Assembly (NCBI GenBank): GCA_041393015.1
Contig: JAWKKV010000001.1
Span: forward strand, 868,001-932,000
Origin: JAGQYH01 sp041393015
Lineage (GTDB): Bacteria > Bacteroidota > Bacteroidia > Chitinophagales > JADIYW01
Length of the DNA: 64,000 nucleotides
Direction of reading: 5' to 3'
Of the stretch, positions 33,509 through 41,721 are shown piece by piece (position 1 is the first letter of the stretch; the number at the start of each line of letters is the position of its first letter). The notes under the pieces are model-generated. The model made no database searches, was not told where the DNA came from, and was given only the letters and a program-made list of their open reading frames with translations. A program made the position numbers and the translations under genes.

Positions 33509-34603
33509 CTATTGAGTATTCCTTTTTGCTTTCCGCTCTGCCTTTTCCGCCTTTTGTTGTTCTTCTTTGAGTTTCCATTGTTGTACTTTTACTTCGTCTT
33601 TAATCACTTCAATCACATCGGAAGTAATATTAGACACTAATTCATCGAGAGAATGATCGTCGCCTTCATGAGACTCAATAAGCGTTTCCAAAATCATTCT
33701 GCTGGCATCGTTCACCAGAGAAGCGTTGTTTTCAGGATTGCTAAATTGATAAATGCTTTCTTTTATACTGTTGAAGGTTATATCACTAACCGATTCATTT
33801 AAAACATTGGTGATTAAAGCTCCGGCTCCGGGAATCAACTTTAAACGAGCAATGTCCTTGTTATTTCTTATTGATTTCGAAAGCGCATCATCAATAATTT
33901 TTCTAAAAATAGGCTCATTCTTTTCAAAAATATTGATGGTGATTACACCAATTCTTTTTGCCATCCACGTTGAGATAATATGTTGCTTTGGAAGCAATAC
34001 TTCCCTCACTATTTTATCGGCAATTGGCGTTCCTTTTTTTACTTCATCTTGAACGCCACTCAATACATTTACCACTACTCTATCAGAAATTTCCTCTGTA
34101 AGAATTCCTAAATATTTATCTGCTTGCTTAAAAATATAGGTAGATCTCATGTCGATAATACCTAACCTATTTAAACGGTAGAACATGGAAAAAACTCTTA
34201 GCAAACGCAAGGCTCTAAAACTAGATAATGGAATACAGCCTAAAACGTCATACCAATGGATAAATGGATAAAAAAACCATTTTGCGTATGTATTTCTAAA
34301 TATGGCAATCGTCCATCGGACAGATAATTCTAACACAAATATGCCAACAAAAACAAGGTCATAGTAAAAGAAATTGGGGTGGATTTCCTTGCCATACCAT
34401 TCGCTAAATACCGGTGCTGCCCATGTAAGAAAGGTTCTAAACGACTCAACGGTATAACTATATTCAAAAATAATCCAACCTAGGTTAAACAATATCAGAA
34501 GGATCATAAATAAATCGAGGAATAACAAACCGGAGGTATGACTTTTACTCAGCTTATCGTAGTCAATTTTAAAAAAAAGGAAAAAACGATTGATTATTTT
34601 CAT
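33509..34603 (-). CDS. Voltage-sensor-domain protein lacking a visible pore
   Basis: The 364-residue protein has four membrane segments at the N-terminus that look like S1-S4 of a voltage sensor. S1 is about 26-48. S2 is about 79-102, with Asp82, Glu92 and Arg96. S3 is about 109-127, with Asp119 in WYDVLG. S4 (FRALRLLRVFSMFYRLNR) has Arg130, 133, 136, 143 and 146. No S5-P-S6 pore or selectivity-filter motif follows. Instead there are ~215 cytoplasmic residues of mixed helices (including IPGAGALITNVLNES) and a Lys/Glu-rich coiled tail. It may be a proton channel or a sensor controlling its cytoplasmic domain. The function is unknown. Confidence 0.7.
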   Translation of the reverse strand: MKIINRFFLFFKIDYDKLSKSHTSGLLFLDLFMILLILFNLGWIIFEYSYTVESFRTFLTWAAPVFSEWYGKEIHPNFFYYDLVFVGIFVLELSVRWTIAIFRNTYAKWFFYPFIHWYDVLGCIPLSSFRALRLLRVFSMFYRLNRLGIIDMRSTYIFKQADKYLGILTEEISDRVVVNVLSGVQDEVKKGTPIADKIVREVLLPKQHIISTWMAKRIGVITINIFEKNEPIFRKIIDDALSKSIRNNKDIARLKLIPGAGALITNVLNESVSDITFNSIKESIYQFSNPENNASLVNDASRMILETLIESHEGDDHSLDELVSNITSDVIEVIKDEVKVQQWKLKEEQQKAEKAERKAKRNTQ

Positions 34604-34717
34604 GTATAGATAATTTAAGCCTAACTGCCCTTAAACGAATAGCAGTTTCCATAGTTACCTATAATTTATCAAAAATTAAACCTTTTGCCTAAAAACTCCT
34701 ATTGTAAGTATATCAAG

Positions 34718-34725
34718 TAAATTTG
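34718..34725 (+). promoter_or_regulatory. -7 box candidate for the ATP-grasp gene
   Basis: TAAATTTG matches TAnnTTTG, 23 bases before the ATG at 34749. The upstream TTG elements are not well spaced. Confidence 0.4.
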
Positions 34726-34748
34726 CTAATATTATATTCTAGAAGGGA

Positions 34749-35801
34749 ATGAAAAACATGTCAAAGAGTAAAAAACCGTTATGGTGGATTAAGTTGACCA
34801 ATTACGAATATTGGCCAATGTTTACCTTCTATTCGCCTACTTTATACTATCTCATCTATTTATTTATCAAATCAAGGTCGCTTACTTTTTATTCTTTAGC
34901 GAACCCCGTGGAGGAATTTGGCAGCTTTTTTGGGCAATCTAAAGCAAAGGCATTGGAAAAAGTAGCTGCGAAATATAAGCCTACTTCATTTAATATTCAA
35001 TTGGGAGATAGTTTCGAGTCAATTGCAGAGCAGTTGGAGAATTATTCCATTCAGTATCCATTCATCATAAAACCTAATTGGGGAGAAAGAGGTGTTAATG
35101 TTGCTAAAGTGCATAATGATACAGAATTAAAGGATTACTTATCTAAAACGGATAGAGATAGTATCATTCAAGAATTTGTCGGACATCCTATTGAATTGGG
35201 CGTTTTCTATTACCGACATCCTACTAAAAATGAATCTGCCATTACGGGTATAGTGAAAAAACAGTTCTTGACTGTCATCGGTGATGGAGTGTCGACGATA
35301 CGAGAATTAATGGAGCAAAGTGATCGGGCAAGATTTCAAATTGATAGATTAAGAAGTAAGTTTCCAGATATGGACGTAAGGATTTTAGCTGACGGAGAAA
35401 AGTTGTTGTTAGAACCTATTGGAAACCATAATAGAGGAACAATGTTTTTAGATGGTAGTGACAAGATCAATGACCAATTGGTAAAAGTGTTTGATGATGT
35501 TGCATCCACTATTGATGGCTTTTATTATGGGCGATTTGATGTTAAAATCAAAGACTGGGAAAGCATTTATAATGGCGATCTTAAAATTTTAGAGGTGAAT
35601 GGTGTTTATTCTGAGCCGGCTCATATTTACGATCCAACAAAATGGAAATTAATTCCGGCCTACAAAGAGATTATTAAGCATTATAAGTTGATGTACGAAA
35701 TCAGTGAAGCCAATAAAAAGAGAGGCTATAAAGCTTCTTCCGCTAAGTTTATTTGGCAATTAGCTAGAAAGAATTATTTCCAAAATAAGCAAGTGGTTTA
35801 G
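34749..35801 (+). CDS. ATP-grasp enzyme
   Basis: The 350-residue protein has an ATP-grasp fold. PFIIKPNWGERGVNVAKV is the ATP-binding lysine strand and loop, and DSIIQEFVGHPIELGVFYYR the hinge. FYYGRFDVKIK and LKILEVNGVYSEPAHIYD carry the Mg ligands (Asp, Glu, Asn). These resemble D-Ala-D-Ala-ligase-like and glutathione-synthetase-like ligases that join a carboxylate to an amine. The substrate is not evident. A hydrophobic segment near residues 22-42 (MFTFYSPTLYYLIYLFIKS) suggests membrane association. It is monocistronic, and a simple repeat begins right after the stop. Confidence 0.8.
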   Translation: MKNMSKSKKPLWWIKLTNYEYWPMFTFYSPTLYYLIYLFIKSRSLTFYSLANPVEEFGSFFGQSKAKALEKVAAKYKPTSFNIQLGDSFESIAEQLENYSIQYPFIIKPNWGERGVNVAKVHNDTELKDYLSKTDRDSIIQEFVGHPIELGVFYYRHPTKNESAITGIVKKQFLTVIGDGVSTIRELMEQSDRARFQIDRLRSKFPDMDVRILADGEKLLLEPIGNHNRGTMFLDGSDKINDQLVKVFDDVASTIDGFYYGRFDVKIKDWESIYNGDLKILEVNGVYSEPAHIYDPTKWKLIPAYKEIIKHYKLMYEISEANKKRGYKASSAKFIWQLARKNYFQNKQVV

Positions 35802-35803
35802 AA

Positions 35804-35858
35804 GATTCAAGACTCAAACTCAAACTCAAACTCAAACTCAAATTCAAATTCAAAAAAA
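35804..35858 (+). repeat. Tandem ACTCAA repeat after the ATP-grasp stop
   Basis: AGATTCAAGACTC is followed by a tandem run of AAACTC units that degrades into AAATTC and AAAAAAAGG. It starts 2 bases after the stop and has the same sense orientation as the copies at 21567 and 36042. Confidence 0.75.
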
Positions 35859-35978
35859 GGTGCGAGTTTGCGAAGTTGACAATTTATTGGCCAATGAGGC
35901 AGTCTGTTAAATGGGTAGCTAGCTGAACGGATTACTTCGTTGCTTCACCAAGTCTCGATTCTCCAATATTAATACACC

Positions 35979-36002
35979 AAAATTTGCTTTAGCAAATTTT
36001 TT
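35979..36002. terminator. AT-rich hairpin between convergent genes
   Basis: AAAATTTGC-TTTA-GCAAATTTT has a 9-bp stem followed by TT on the plus strand. It could terminate the ATP-grasp transcript, although it lies almost 180 bases after that stop. Confidence 0.35.
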
Positions 36003-36004
36003 CA

Positions 36005-36042
36005 CTTGAACATTGAATCTTGCGTTTGCATCTTGAGTCTTG
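36005..36042 (-). repeat. CAAGACTC-type repeat after the serine dehydratase stop
   Basis: On the minus strand ACAAGACTCAAGATGCAAAC is followed by GCAAGATTCAATGTTCAAG. It begins directly after the TAA of the serine dehydratase gene. Confidence 0.6.
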
Positions 36043-36043
36043 T

Positions 36044-37465
36044 TTAGCATTCCGGCAACCCAACATTCACCGCCAAGCCACCAATAGAAGTTTCTTTGTA
36101 TTTTTCATGCATGTCGATGGCTGTTTCCCACATGGTTTTAATCACTTCGTCTAAACTTACTTTAGTATGCGCAGGATCGGTTTCAAGCGCTAAATTGCTG
36201 GCCAATATAGCTTTTATGGCACCCATTGAGTTTCTTTCAATGCAAGGCACTTGAACCAAACCTTTGATAGGGTCACAAGTTAGCCCTAAATGATGTTCCA
36301 TGGCAATTTCGGCCGCTACCAAGGCTTGCTCAACGGAGCCGCCCATGCACTCTGTTAATGCCGCTGCTGCCATAGCAGACGACACCCCAATTTCTGCTTG
36401 ACAACCGCCTGCTGCTGCAGAAATAGTAGCATGAGTTTTGAAATAATTTCCAATTTCAGATGCGACCAATAAAAAGTTGACTAAGTCTTTCTTGGTATAA
36501 TCCGGTTTAGCAAAACACATTAAGTAATGCATTACGGCGGGAATGACGCCAGCTGACCCATTAGTGGGTGCCGTGACAATTCTTCCAAACGCTGCATTCT
36601 CTTCGTTCACTGCCATTGCAAATGCACTGATCCATTTATTTATAGTGGAGAAATCCGTGGCCTTGTTTGAGATTTGGTGTAACCAATCTTGGTAGCCTTC
36701 ATAAGTGGTTTCGCCCAACATTTTTTGATTGATTGCGGCGGCTCGTCGTTTAACAGAAAGTCCACCTGGCAGCGTTCCCTCTTTATGGCAGCCATTATAG
36801 ACGCTTTCCTCCATTGCAGTAATAATGTTGGAGAGTTTGCGATCTATTTCTTCAGCACTTCGCCAACACTGTTCGTTTTCCATTACTAGTTCTGCAATAC
36901 TTAAATTGTTTTGATGGCAGGTCTTAATTAATTCTTTAGAAGTGTAGCAATAGTGTTTTGGCATAGGCTGACTTTCTTCGTGATCAGCCACTTCACCAAC
37001 GGAAATAAACCCACCGCCAATACTATAATAGGTTTGATCGGCAATTATATTTTGCTCGTTATCAAAAGCTTTAAACTGCATACCATTACTATGAAAAGGC
37101 AGCCGTTTCGCCATATTAAATTGAATATGCTTTTCAATATCAAATTTTATAGAGTGATGGTTGGCCAACAGAAGATGGTCGCTCGTTTTGATGTTTTCAG
37201 GTAAGCTATGCATCAATTCAACATCGCATGTTTCAGGAATTTGACCATTTAAACCCATTAAAACAGCAATGTCTGTACCATGTCCATGTCCGGTTAATGC
37301 TAATGAGCCGTAGAGGTTGATTAGCACTTCATCAACTTTTTCTAATTGATGATCAGCTTTTAGATTTTTAACAAAATGCAATGCGGCTTTCCATGGCCCC
37401 AATGTGTGAGAACTGGATGGTCCAACGCCAATTTTGAGCATGTCAAAAACGCTGATGTAATTCAT
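36044..37465 (-). CDS. sdaA: L-serine ammonia-lyase, single-chain [4Fe-4S]
   Basis: The 473-residue enzyme deaminates L-serine to pyruvate and ammonia. It begins MNYISVFDMLKIGVGPSSSH, the beta-domain start with the SSSHT substrate loop. The alpha domain has GTLPGGLSVKRRA, VTAPTNGSAGVIPAVMHY, and the cluster cysteines in AAGGCQAEIGVSSAM, LTCDPIKGLVQVPC and ERNSMGA. Both domains are fused, as in single-chain enzymes. The ATG at 37465 was chosen over upstream codons because it gives the conserved start. It follows dsbD by 61 bases on the same strand. Confidence 0.93.
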   Translation of the reverse strand: MNYISVFDMLKIGVGPSSSHTLGPWKAALHFVKNLKADHQLEKVDEVLINLYGSLALTGHGHGTDIAVLMGLNGQIPETCDVELMHSLPENIKTSDHLLLANHHSIKFDIEKHIQFNMAKRLPFHSNGMQFKAFDNEQNIIADQTYYSIGGGFISVGEVADHEESQPMPKHYCYTSKELIKTCHQNNLSIAELVMENEQCWRSAEEIDRKLSNIITAMEESVYNGCHKEGTLPGGLSVKRRAAAINQKMLGETTYEGYQDWLHQISNKATDFSTINKWISAFAMAVNEENAAFGRIVTAPTNGSAGVIPAVMHYLMCFAKPDYTKKDLVNFLLVASEIGNYFKTHATISAAAGGCQAEIGVSSAMAAAALTECMGGSVEQALVAAEIAMEHHLGLTCDPIKGLVQVPCIERNSMGAIKAILASNLALETDPAHTKVSLDEVIKTMWETAIDMHEKYKETSIGGLAVNVGLPEC

Positions 37466-37526
37466 ACTAGTAAAGCTAATGGAAAAAAATGAATAAGGTG
37501 TCAATCGGTTTAAAGTGCATGACAGC

Positions 37527-40007
37527 TTAGCGACACTCCAGACAAACGGTTTTCAAATTATCTAAACCACATTGAAGCCAGTTAAGATATTCTTCGCTAT
37601 TAGGAGTATATTCTTCAGGCACATTCAAAACTTGTTTGTCAGGACTAACCAATACATAGTAAGGTTGTGATACCCTTTGGAAATTGACGATCTGAAAGTC
37701 GTGCCATTTGTTTCCAACCGTTCTAATTTTTTTATTTCTTCCGCTAGCAGTAGAAAAATAAGTCTCTGATTCCGGCAGTTTTTTGGTGTCGTCAACATAT
37801 AGAGAAATAAGAACGAACTGCTCTAATGTCGTTTTCACTTTTGGGTCAGTCCAAACGTTTTCTTCCATTTTTCTGCAATTCACGCAACCGTATCCCGTAA
37901 AATCGATTAATACGGGCATTTTATTTTTTTCGGCATATTCCATGCCTTCATCAAAATCGTGAAAGCAATTGCTTAAGCCGGCAGGACAGTCTTTGTGATT
38001 AAAGAAGCTATAATGTGCCGGTGGAGCTAATCCACTTAATAGTTTTAAGGGCTTTGTACTGCCTAAACCTGTAGCTAAATAAATTACAAACGCAAATGAG
38101 ACCAACCCAATACTTCTTCTTGCCCAACTTATTTTAGCACCTTTTGAATCGTGAGGAAATCGAATAAATCCAAACAGATAAGCCGCTAAACCGGCAAAAA
38201 TTATAATCCAAATAACTAGGAAGGGTTCTATTTTTAAGACATCCCAATTTCCTACCATGTCGGCTATTGATAAAAATTTAAAAGCTAATGCTAGTTCTAA
38301 AAAGCCTAAAAACACTTTTACGGTATTTAACCATCCTCCAGATTGAGGTAAAGAATTTAACCAGCTTGGAAATAAGGCAAACAAAGTGAAAGGAAGCGAT
38401 AATGCTAATCCAAATCCAAACATACCAATTAAAGGTCGCACCGGAATTCTACCTAAAATAGTTGCGCCTTCCCCTGTAGCTGCTTCTACCAATAAGGAAC
38501 CAATAATGGGGCCGGTACAAGAGAAGGAAACCAAGGCTAAAGTAAATGCCATAAATATAATTCCTGTAATTCCACCTTGACTGGCGGCTTGATCTGCTTT
38601 GTTGGTCCAAGAACTTGGCAAGGTAATTTCAAAATAGCCAAAGAAGGAAATAGCAAATACCACAAACAGCACAAAAAATATTGTGTTGATGATTGGACTT
38701 GTGGCCATTTGGTTCATCGCATCTGCACCAAAAATACCGGTGATGATTAAGCTCAATACAACGTACAAGAAAATGATAGAAATACCATAGATAAATGCAT
38801 TTCTAATACCAATACTTCTTTTTTGATCTTTTTTAGTGAAGAAACTTACGGTAAGCGGAATCATAGGAAAAACGCAAGGTGTTAAAAGCGCAAAAAGTCC
38901 TCCACCGAAACCCAATAAAAATATGAGCCAATTGCCTTTGTTTTTTTCTTCTGTTGAGCCAACGGAACCATTGCAGTCGGATACCTTATCCCAACTGAAA
39001 ATATCACCATCTTGAGTCGTTGTATCAATTATTTCCGGACTCATAGAAACCCATTGTCCTTTTTTACTTAAGTCAACTTTAAAGTCTACGCCATCAAAAA
39101 GGCAGGCTTCAATATCGCAAACCATATATTCTATAGCACCCGATAAAATGGGATCTCTTTCGTCTATCCATTTTAATAACTGAGCAAAAATTACTTCATC
39201 TTTATAACTCAGTAATTCCATATTGTCGAATAATGGTTCTTGCTTTTTAATCAATTCTCCATTTTCAATTACCTTTCCTACGAGAGAAAAATTGCCTCTT
39301 TCATCATATATAAAAACGGTTGGTAATGGACCTCCTTCATCAATATGCTGAGAGTAAATTTGCCAATCTTTTCCCAGTTTAACTTTCCATTCAACTTTTA
39401 AATTTTCGCCTTCTTCCGTTACTCTATAAAACCACTGTGTTGGCTCGTTGCTCTCTTGTTCAATATTGATATTGTTGGTTTCAACAGTGATTCCTTCTTC
39501 TATAATATCTACTTTGGCGGGCATTTCTGCCTGTCCAATAGTAAACACAAATGGAATTAAATCAGGAGGCAAGCATTTTTCGTCATCGCAAACCATGAAT
39601 TCTAACTCGCCTTTAACTACAGCACCATCAAATCCATTTTTAAGCTTTACTTTTTGTACGAAGGTTACTTCATTGCTAAACCAAGATAGCTCCATATCAA
39701 AAGCGTCATCGTGTTGCGTAATTTTATCGCCTTCTTCGTTGAGCTTGTCTTTTATTTCAATGGCTTCATTATCATCAAAATAAAAACTTGTTGGTATTGG
39801 TCCGCCATCTTCTATAAAATGAGAATAAAGATGCCAGCCTTTTTCTAAAGTTGCCTTGAATCGAAGTTCGTATCGGTCTCCTACTTTTTTACTGGTTTCA
39901 AAAGTCCATTCTACAGGGTTTAGAGATTCTTCTCCAAATTGCGCACTTGCAGGCAATGTACCTAGTGTACAAAATAATGCTAAAAAGAAAATTTGTAGAA
40001 ACTTCAT
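37527..40007 (-). CDS. dsbD: DsbD-type thiol:disulfide interchange protein
   Basis: The 826-residue inner-membrane protein carries electrons from cytoplasmic thioredoxin to the periplasm. A signal peptide (1-22) is followed by two tandem copies of the DsbD N-terminal domain, about 25-158 and 188-312. Each ends in a Cys pair (Cys140/Cys145 in MVCDDEKC and Cys297/Cys302 in MVCDIEAC). The membrane core has Cys378 (LLTPCVFPMIPL) and Cys497 (SFSCTGPIIG). A C-terminal thioredoxin-like domain carries Cys708/Cys711 (GYGCVNCRKME). Doubling of the N-terminal domain is the unusual point. It is 19 bases after purQ. Confidence 0.92.
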   Translation of the reverse strand: MKFLQIFFLALFCTLGTLPASAQFGEESLNPVEWTFETSKKVGDRYELRFKATLEKGWHLYSHFIEDGGPIPTSFYFDDNEAIEIKDKLNEEGDKITQHDDAFDMELSWFSNEVTFVQKVKLKNGFDGAVVKGELEFMVCDDEKCLPPDLIPFVFTIGQAEMPAKVDIIEEGITVETNNINIEQESNEPTQWFYRVTEEGENLKVEWKVKLGKDWQIYSQHIDEGGPLPTVFIYDERGNFSLVGKVIENGELIKKQEPLFDNMELLSYKDEVIFAQLLKWIDERDPILSGAIEYMVCDIEACLFDGVDFKVDLSKKGQWVSMSPEIIDTTTQDGDIFSWDKVSDCNGSVGSTEEKNKGNWLIFLLGFGGGLFALLTPCVFPMIPLTVSFFTKKDQKRSIGIRNAFIYGISIIFLYVVLSLIITGIFGADAMNQMATSPIINTIFFVLFVVFAISFFGYFEITLPSSWTNKADQAASQGGITGIIFMAFTLALVSFSCTGPIIGSLLVEAATGEGATILGRIPVRPLIGMFGFGLALSLPFTLFALFPSWLNSLPQSGGWLNTVKVFLGFLELALAFKFLSIADMVGNWDVLKIEPFLVIWIIIFAGLAAYLFGFIRFPHDSKGAKISWARRSIGLVSFAFVIYLATGLGSTKPLKLLSGLAPPAHYSFFNHKDCPAGLSNCFHDFDEGMEYAEKNKMPVLIDFTGYGCVNCRKMEENVWTDPKVKTTLEQFVLISLYVDDTKKLPESETYFSTASGRNKKIRTVGNKWHDFQIVNFQRVSQPYYVLVSPDKQVLNVPEEYTPNSEEYLNWLQCGLDNLKTVCLECR

Positions 40008-40025
40008 AAAAGTAGTTAGGGTGTT

Positions 40026-40727
40026 TTATACATTCACTAAACCCAAAAGAGATTCAAATAGTTGCTTTCCATCGGTATTATTTAAAATATCTTCGGCGGC
40101 TCTTTCAGGGTGTGGCATCATTCCAAATACATTTCTTTCATCGTTGCAAATACCAGCAATATTTTGAACCGAACCATTTGGATTGGTGGCTTCATTTACA
40201 TTGCCATTACTATCACTATACTTGAATAGAATTTGATCGTTGTCATTCAACTTTTTTAACACATCTTCTTGTGCTACATATCGACCGTCCGCATGAGCAA
40301 TTGGAATATTGTAGGCTTTGCCCACTTCTAGACCTCTTGTAATTTTTGAATTATTAGTAACTGGAGTGATGTATTGGTTTTGGCAAAGAAATTTTTGATG
40401 ATCATTTCTTAGTAAGGCTCCAGGCAATAAATGACTTTCGCAAAGCACTTGAAATCCGTTACAAATACCCCAAACAATTCCTCCTTTTTTGGCAAACTCT
40501 ATCACCTCTGTCATCACTGGAGAAAAGCGGGCAATAGCACCAGGTCTTAAATAATCTCCGTATGAGAAGCCACCGGGCACCACAATACAATCATCTTTGC
40601 CTAAACCTTGAAGGTTATGATCTTTATGCCATAATGTTTTTACTTCTTGGTTGACAACATCTTGCAAGACATGGATAATATCTTGATCGCAATTTGAACC
40701 CGGGAAAATTACTACTCCAAATTTCAT
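40026..40727 (-). CDS. purQ: Phosphoribosylformylglycinamidine synthase subunit PurQ
   Basis: The 233-residue glutaminase subunit supplies ammonia for FGAM synthesis in purine biosynthesis. It starts MKFGVVIFPGSNCDQD. It has the catalytic Cys89 in GICNGFQVLCE, FSYGDYLRPGAIA, and a C-terminal MMPHPERAAED with the triad His and Glu. The ATG at 40727 gives the conserved N-terminus. Its glutamine-dependent partners PurL and PurS are not in the window. The membrane-protein gene upstream ends 10 bases before it. Confidence 0.94.
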   Translation of the reverse strand: MKFGVVIFPGSNCDQDIIHVLQDVVNQEVKTLWHKDHNLQGLGKDDCIVVPGGFSYGDYLRPGAIARFSPVMTEVIEFAKKGGIVWGICNGFQVLCESHLLPGALLRNDHQKFLCQNQYITPVTNNSKITRGLEVGKAYNIPIAHADGRYVAQEDVLKKLNDNDQILFKYSDSNGNVNEATNPNGSVQNIAGICNDERNVFGMMPHPERAAEDILNNTDGKQLFESLLGLVNV

Positions 40728-40737
40728 TTCATTTTGT

Positions 40738-41691
40738 TTAAAAGTGTATAAAGGTATTTGCCAGTTGAGTGCCAACAATCACTATTACAAAGATAATATG
40801 TATTAGTTCCAGTCGCGGATTATTAGAATATTTTAACATCAACATAGTTGCAAAAAAAGCAAAAGCCGGGGCTAAATAAAAAATAAGAAATCCACTAAAG
40901 CTGGAAACCATTGCAATAAGTGATATAGCTCCTATGATAAAGAGCAAAGCGGATGACATTCTTCTAATGTAAACGGGTAAGGAATTGTATTGAATAAAGG
41001 TTAAAAACAGCGCTATAATAATCACAATGATTACTAAACCCCATTGAATCCAATTCCAAATAGAGATGGTAGTGGAAAACTGAAACCATTCTTGATAAGG
41101 TAAAATGTTGTTCCAAATAGTAAAATCAGAAGCAATAAAACTATAAGCATATAAGAAATATAATGGCGTTAGAATGCCTAGAAAGTATAAAATATATTCT
41201 CTAAAATTTAGTGGTTTTAGATTGGTGATGGCATATAATAAAAAAGGAATGGCGAATATCATTTCACTTTTTAAAATAAAAGCGATGCCAATATATGCAC
41301 CAAGGTTATATGTGTTTTTTAATGCTGTTGAATTAAACTGAATCTTTAATAACTCATAGGCAATGAGGATGCCTAAAGTGCCATGTGTGAGTGCTTGATA
41401 AGCGGAAGTTTGACCAATTACATTAAAGAGTAAAAGCACATAGAAATAACCCGGCCAAAGCGTGGCTTTTTGAAAAGTGTCTGAAATAACAAATACTCGG
41501 TTACAAAAAGAAGCCAATAAAAGTCCAATAATGGGTAAAAAAAGTTGGTAAGGACGTGTTAACAAAGAGGTTTGTCCATTTAAATACTGCGTCAATAAGT
41601 CAATAATAGCAATGGATAACAGCACCAAAACTATTACTACATAAAGAAAATATGCACTTGGAGTACGTTTACGTAAATAGGATAACCACAA
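40738..41691 (-). CDS. Multi-pass membrane protein (DUF6427-like), TTG start
   Basis: The 317-residue hydrophobic protein has about ten predicted membrane helices (for example FLYVVIVLVLLSIAIIDLL and YQLFLPIIGLLLASF). Its overall pattern recalls DUF6427 proteins of Flavobacteriales, which is a tentative assignment. No ATG occurs near its start. A TTG at 41691 is the only common start codon downstream of the previous gene's stop, which lies in the same frame. It sits between a secreted protein gene and purQ in a compact minus-strand unit. Confidence 0.6.
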   Translation of the reverse strand: MWLSYLRKRTPSAYFLYVVIVLVLLSIAIIDLLTQYLNGQTSLLTRPYQLFLPIIGLLLASFCNRVFVISDTFQKATLWPGYFYVLLLFNVIGQTSAYQALTHGTLGILIAYELLKIQFNSTALKNTYNLGAYIGIAFILKSEMIFAIPFLLYAITNLKPLNFREYILYFLGILTPLYFLYAYSFIASDFTIWNNILPYQEWFQFSTTISIWNWIQWGLVIIVIIIALFLTFIQYNSLPVYIRRMSSALLFIIGAISLIAMVSSFSGFLIFYLAPAFAFFATMLMLKYSNNPRLELIHIIFVIVIVGTQLANTFIHF

Positions 41692-41721
41692 GTTATATTG
41701 ATTTTGAGAACAAAAATGCCA

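Noticed and set aside
35804..35858. CRISPR-like array
   Set aside because: The units are 6-base tandem repeats with no unique spacers.
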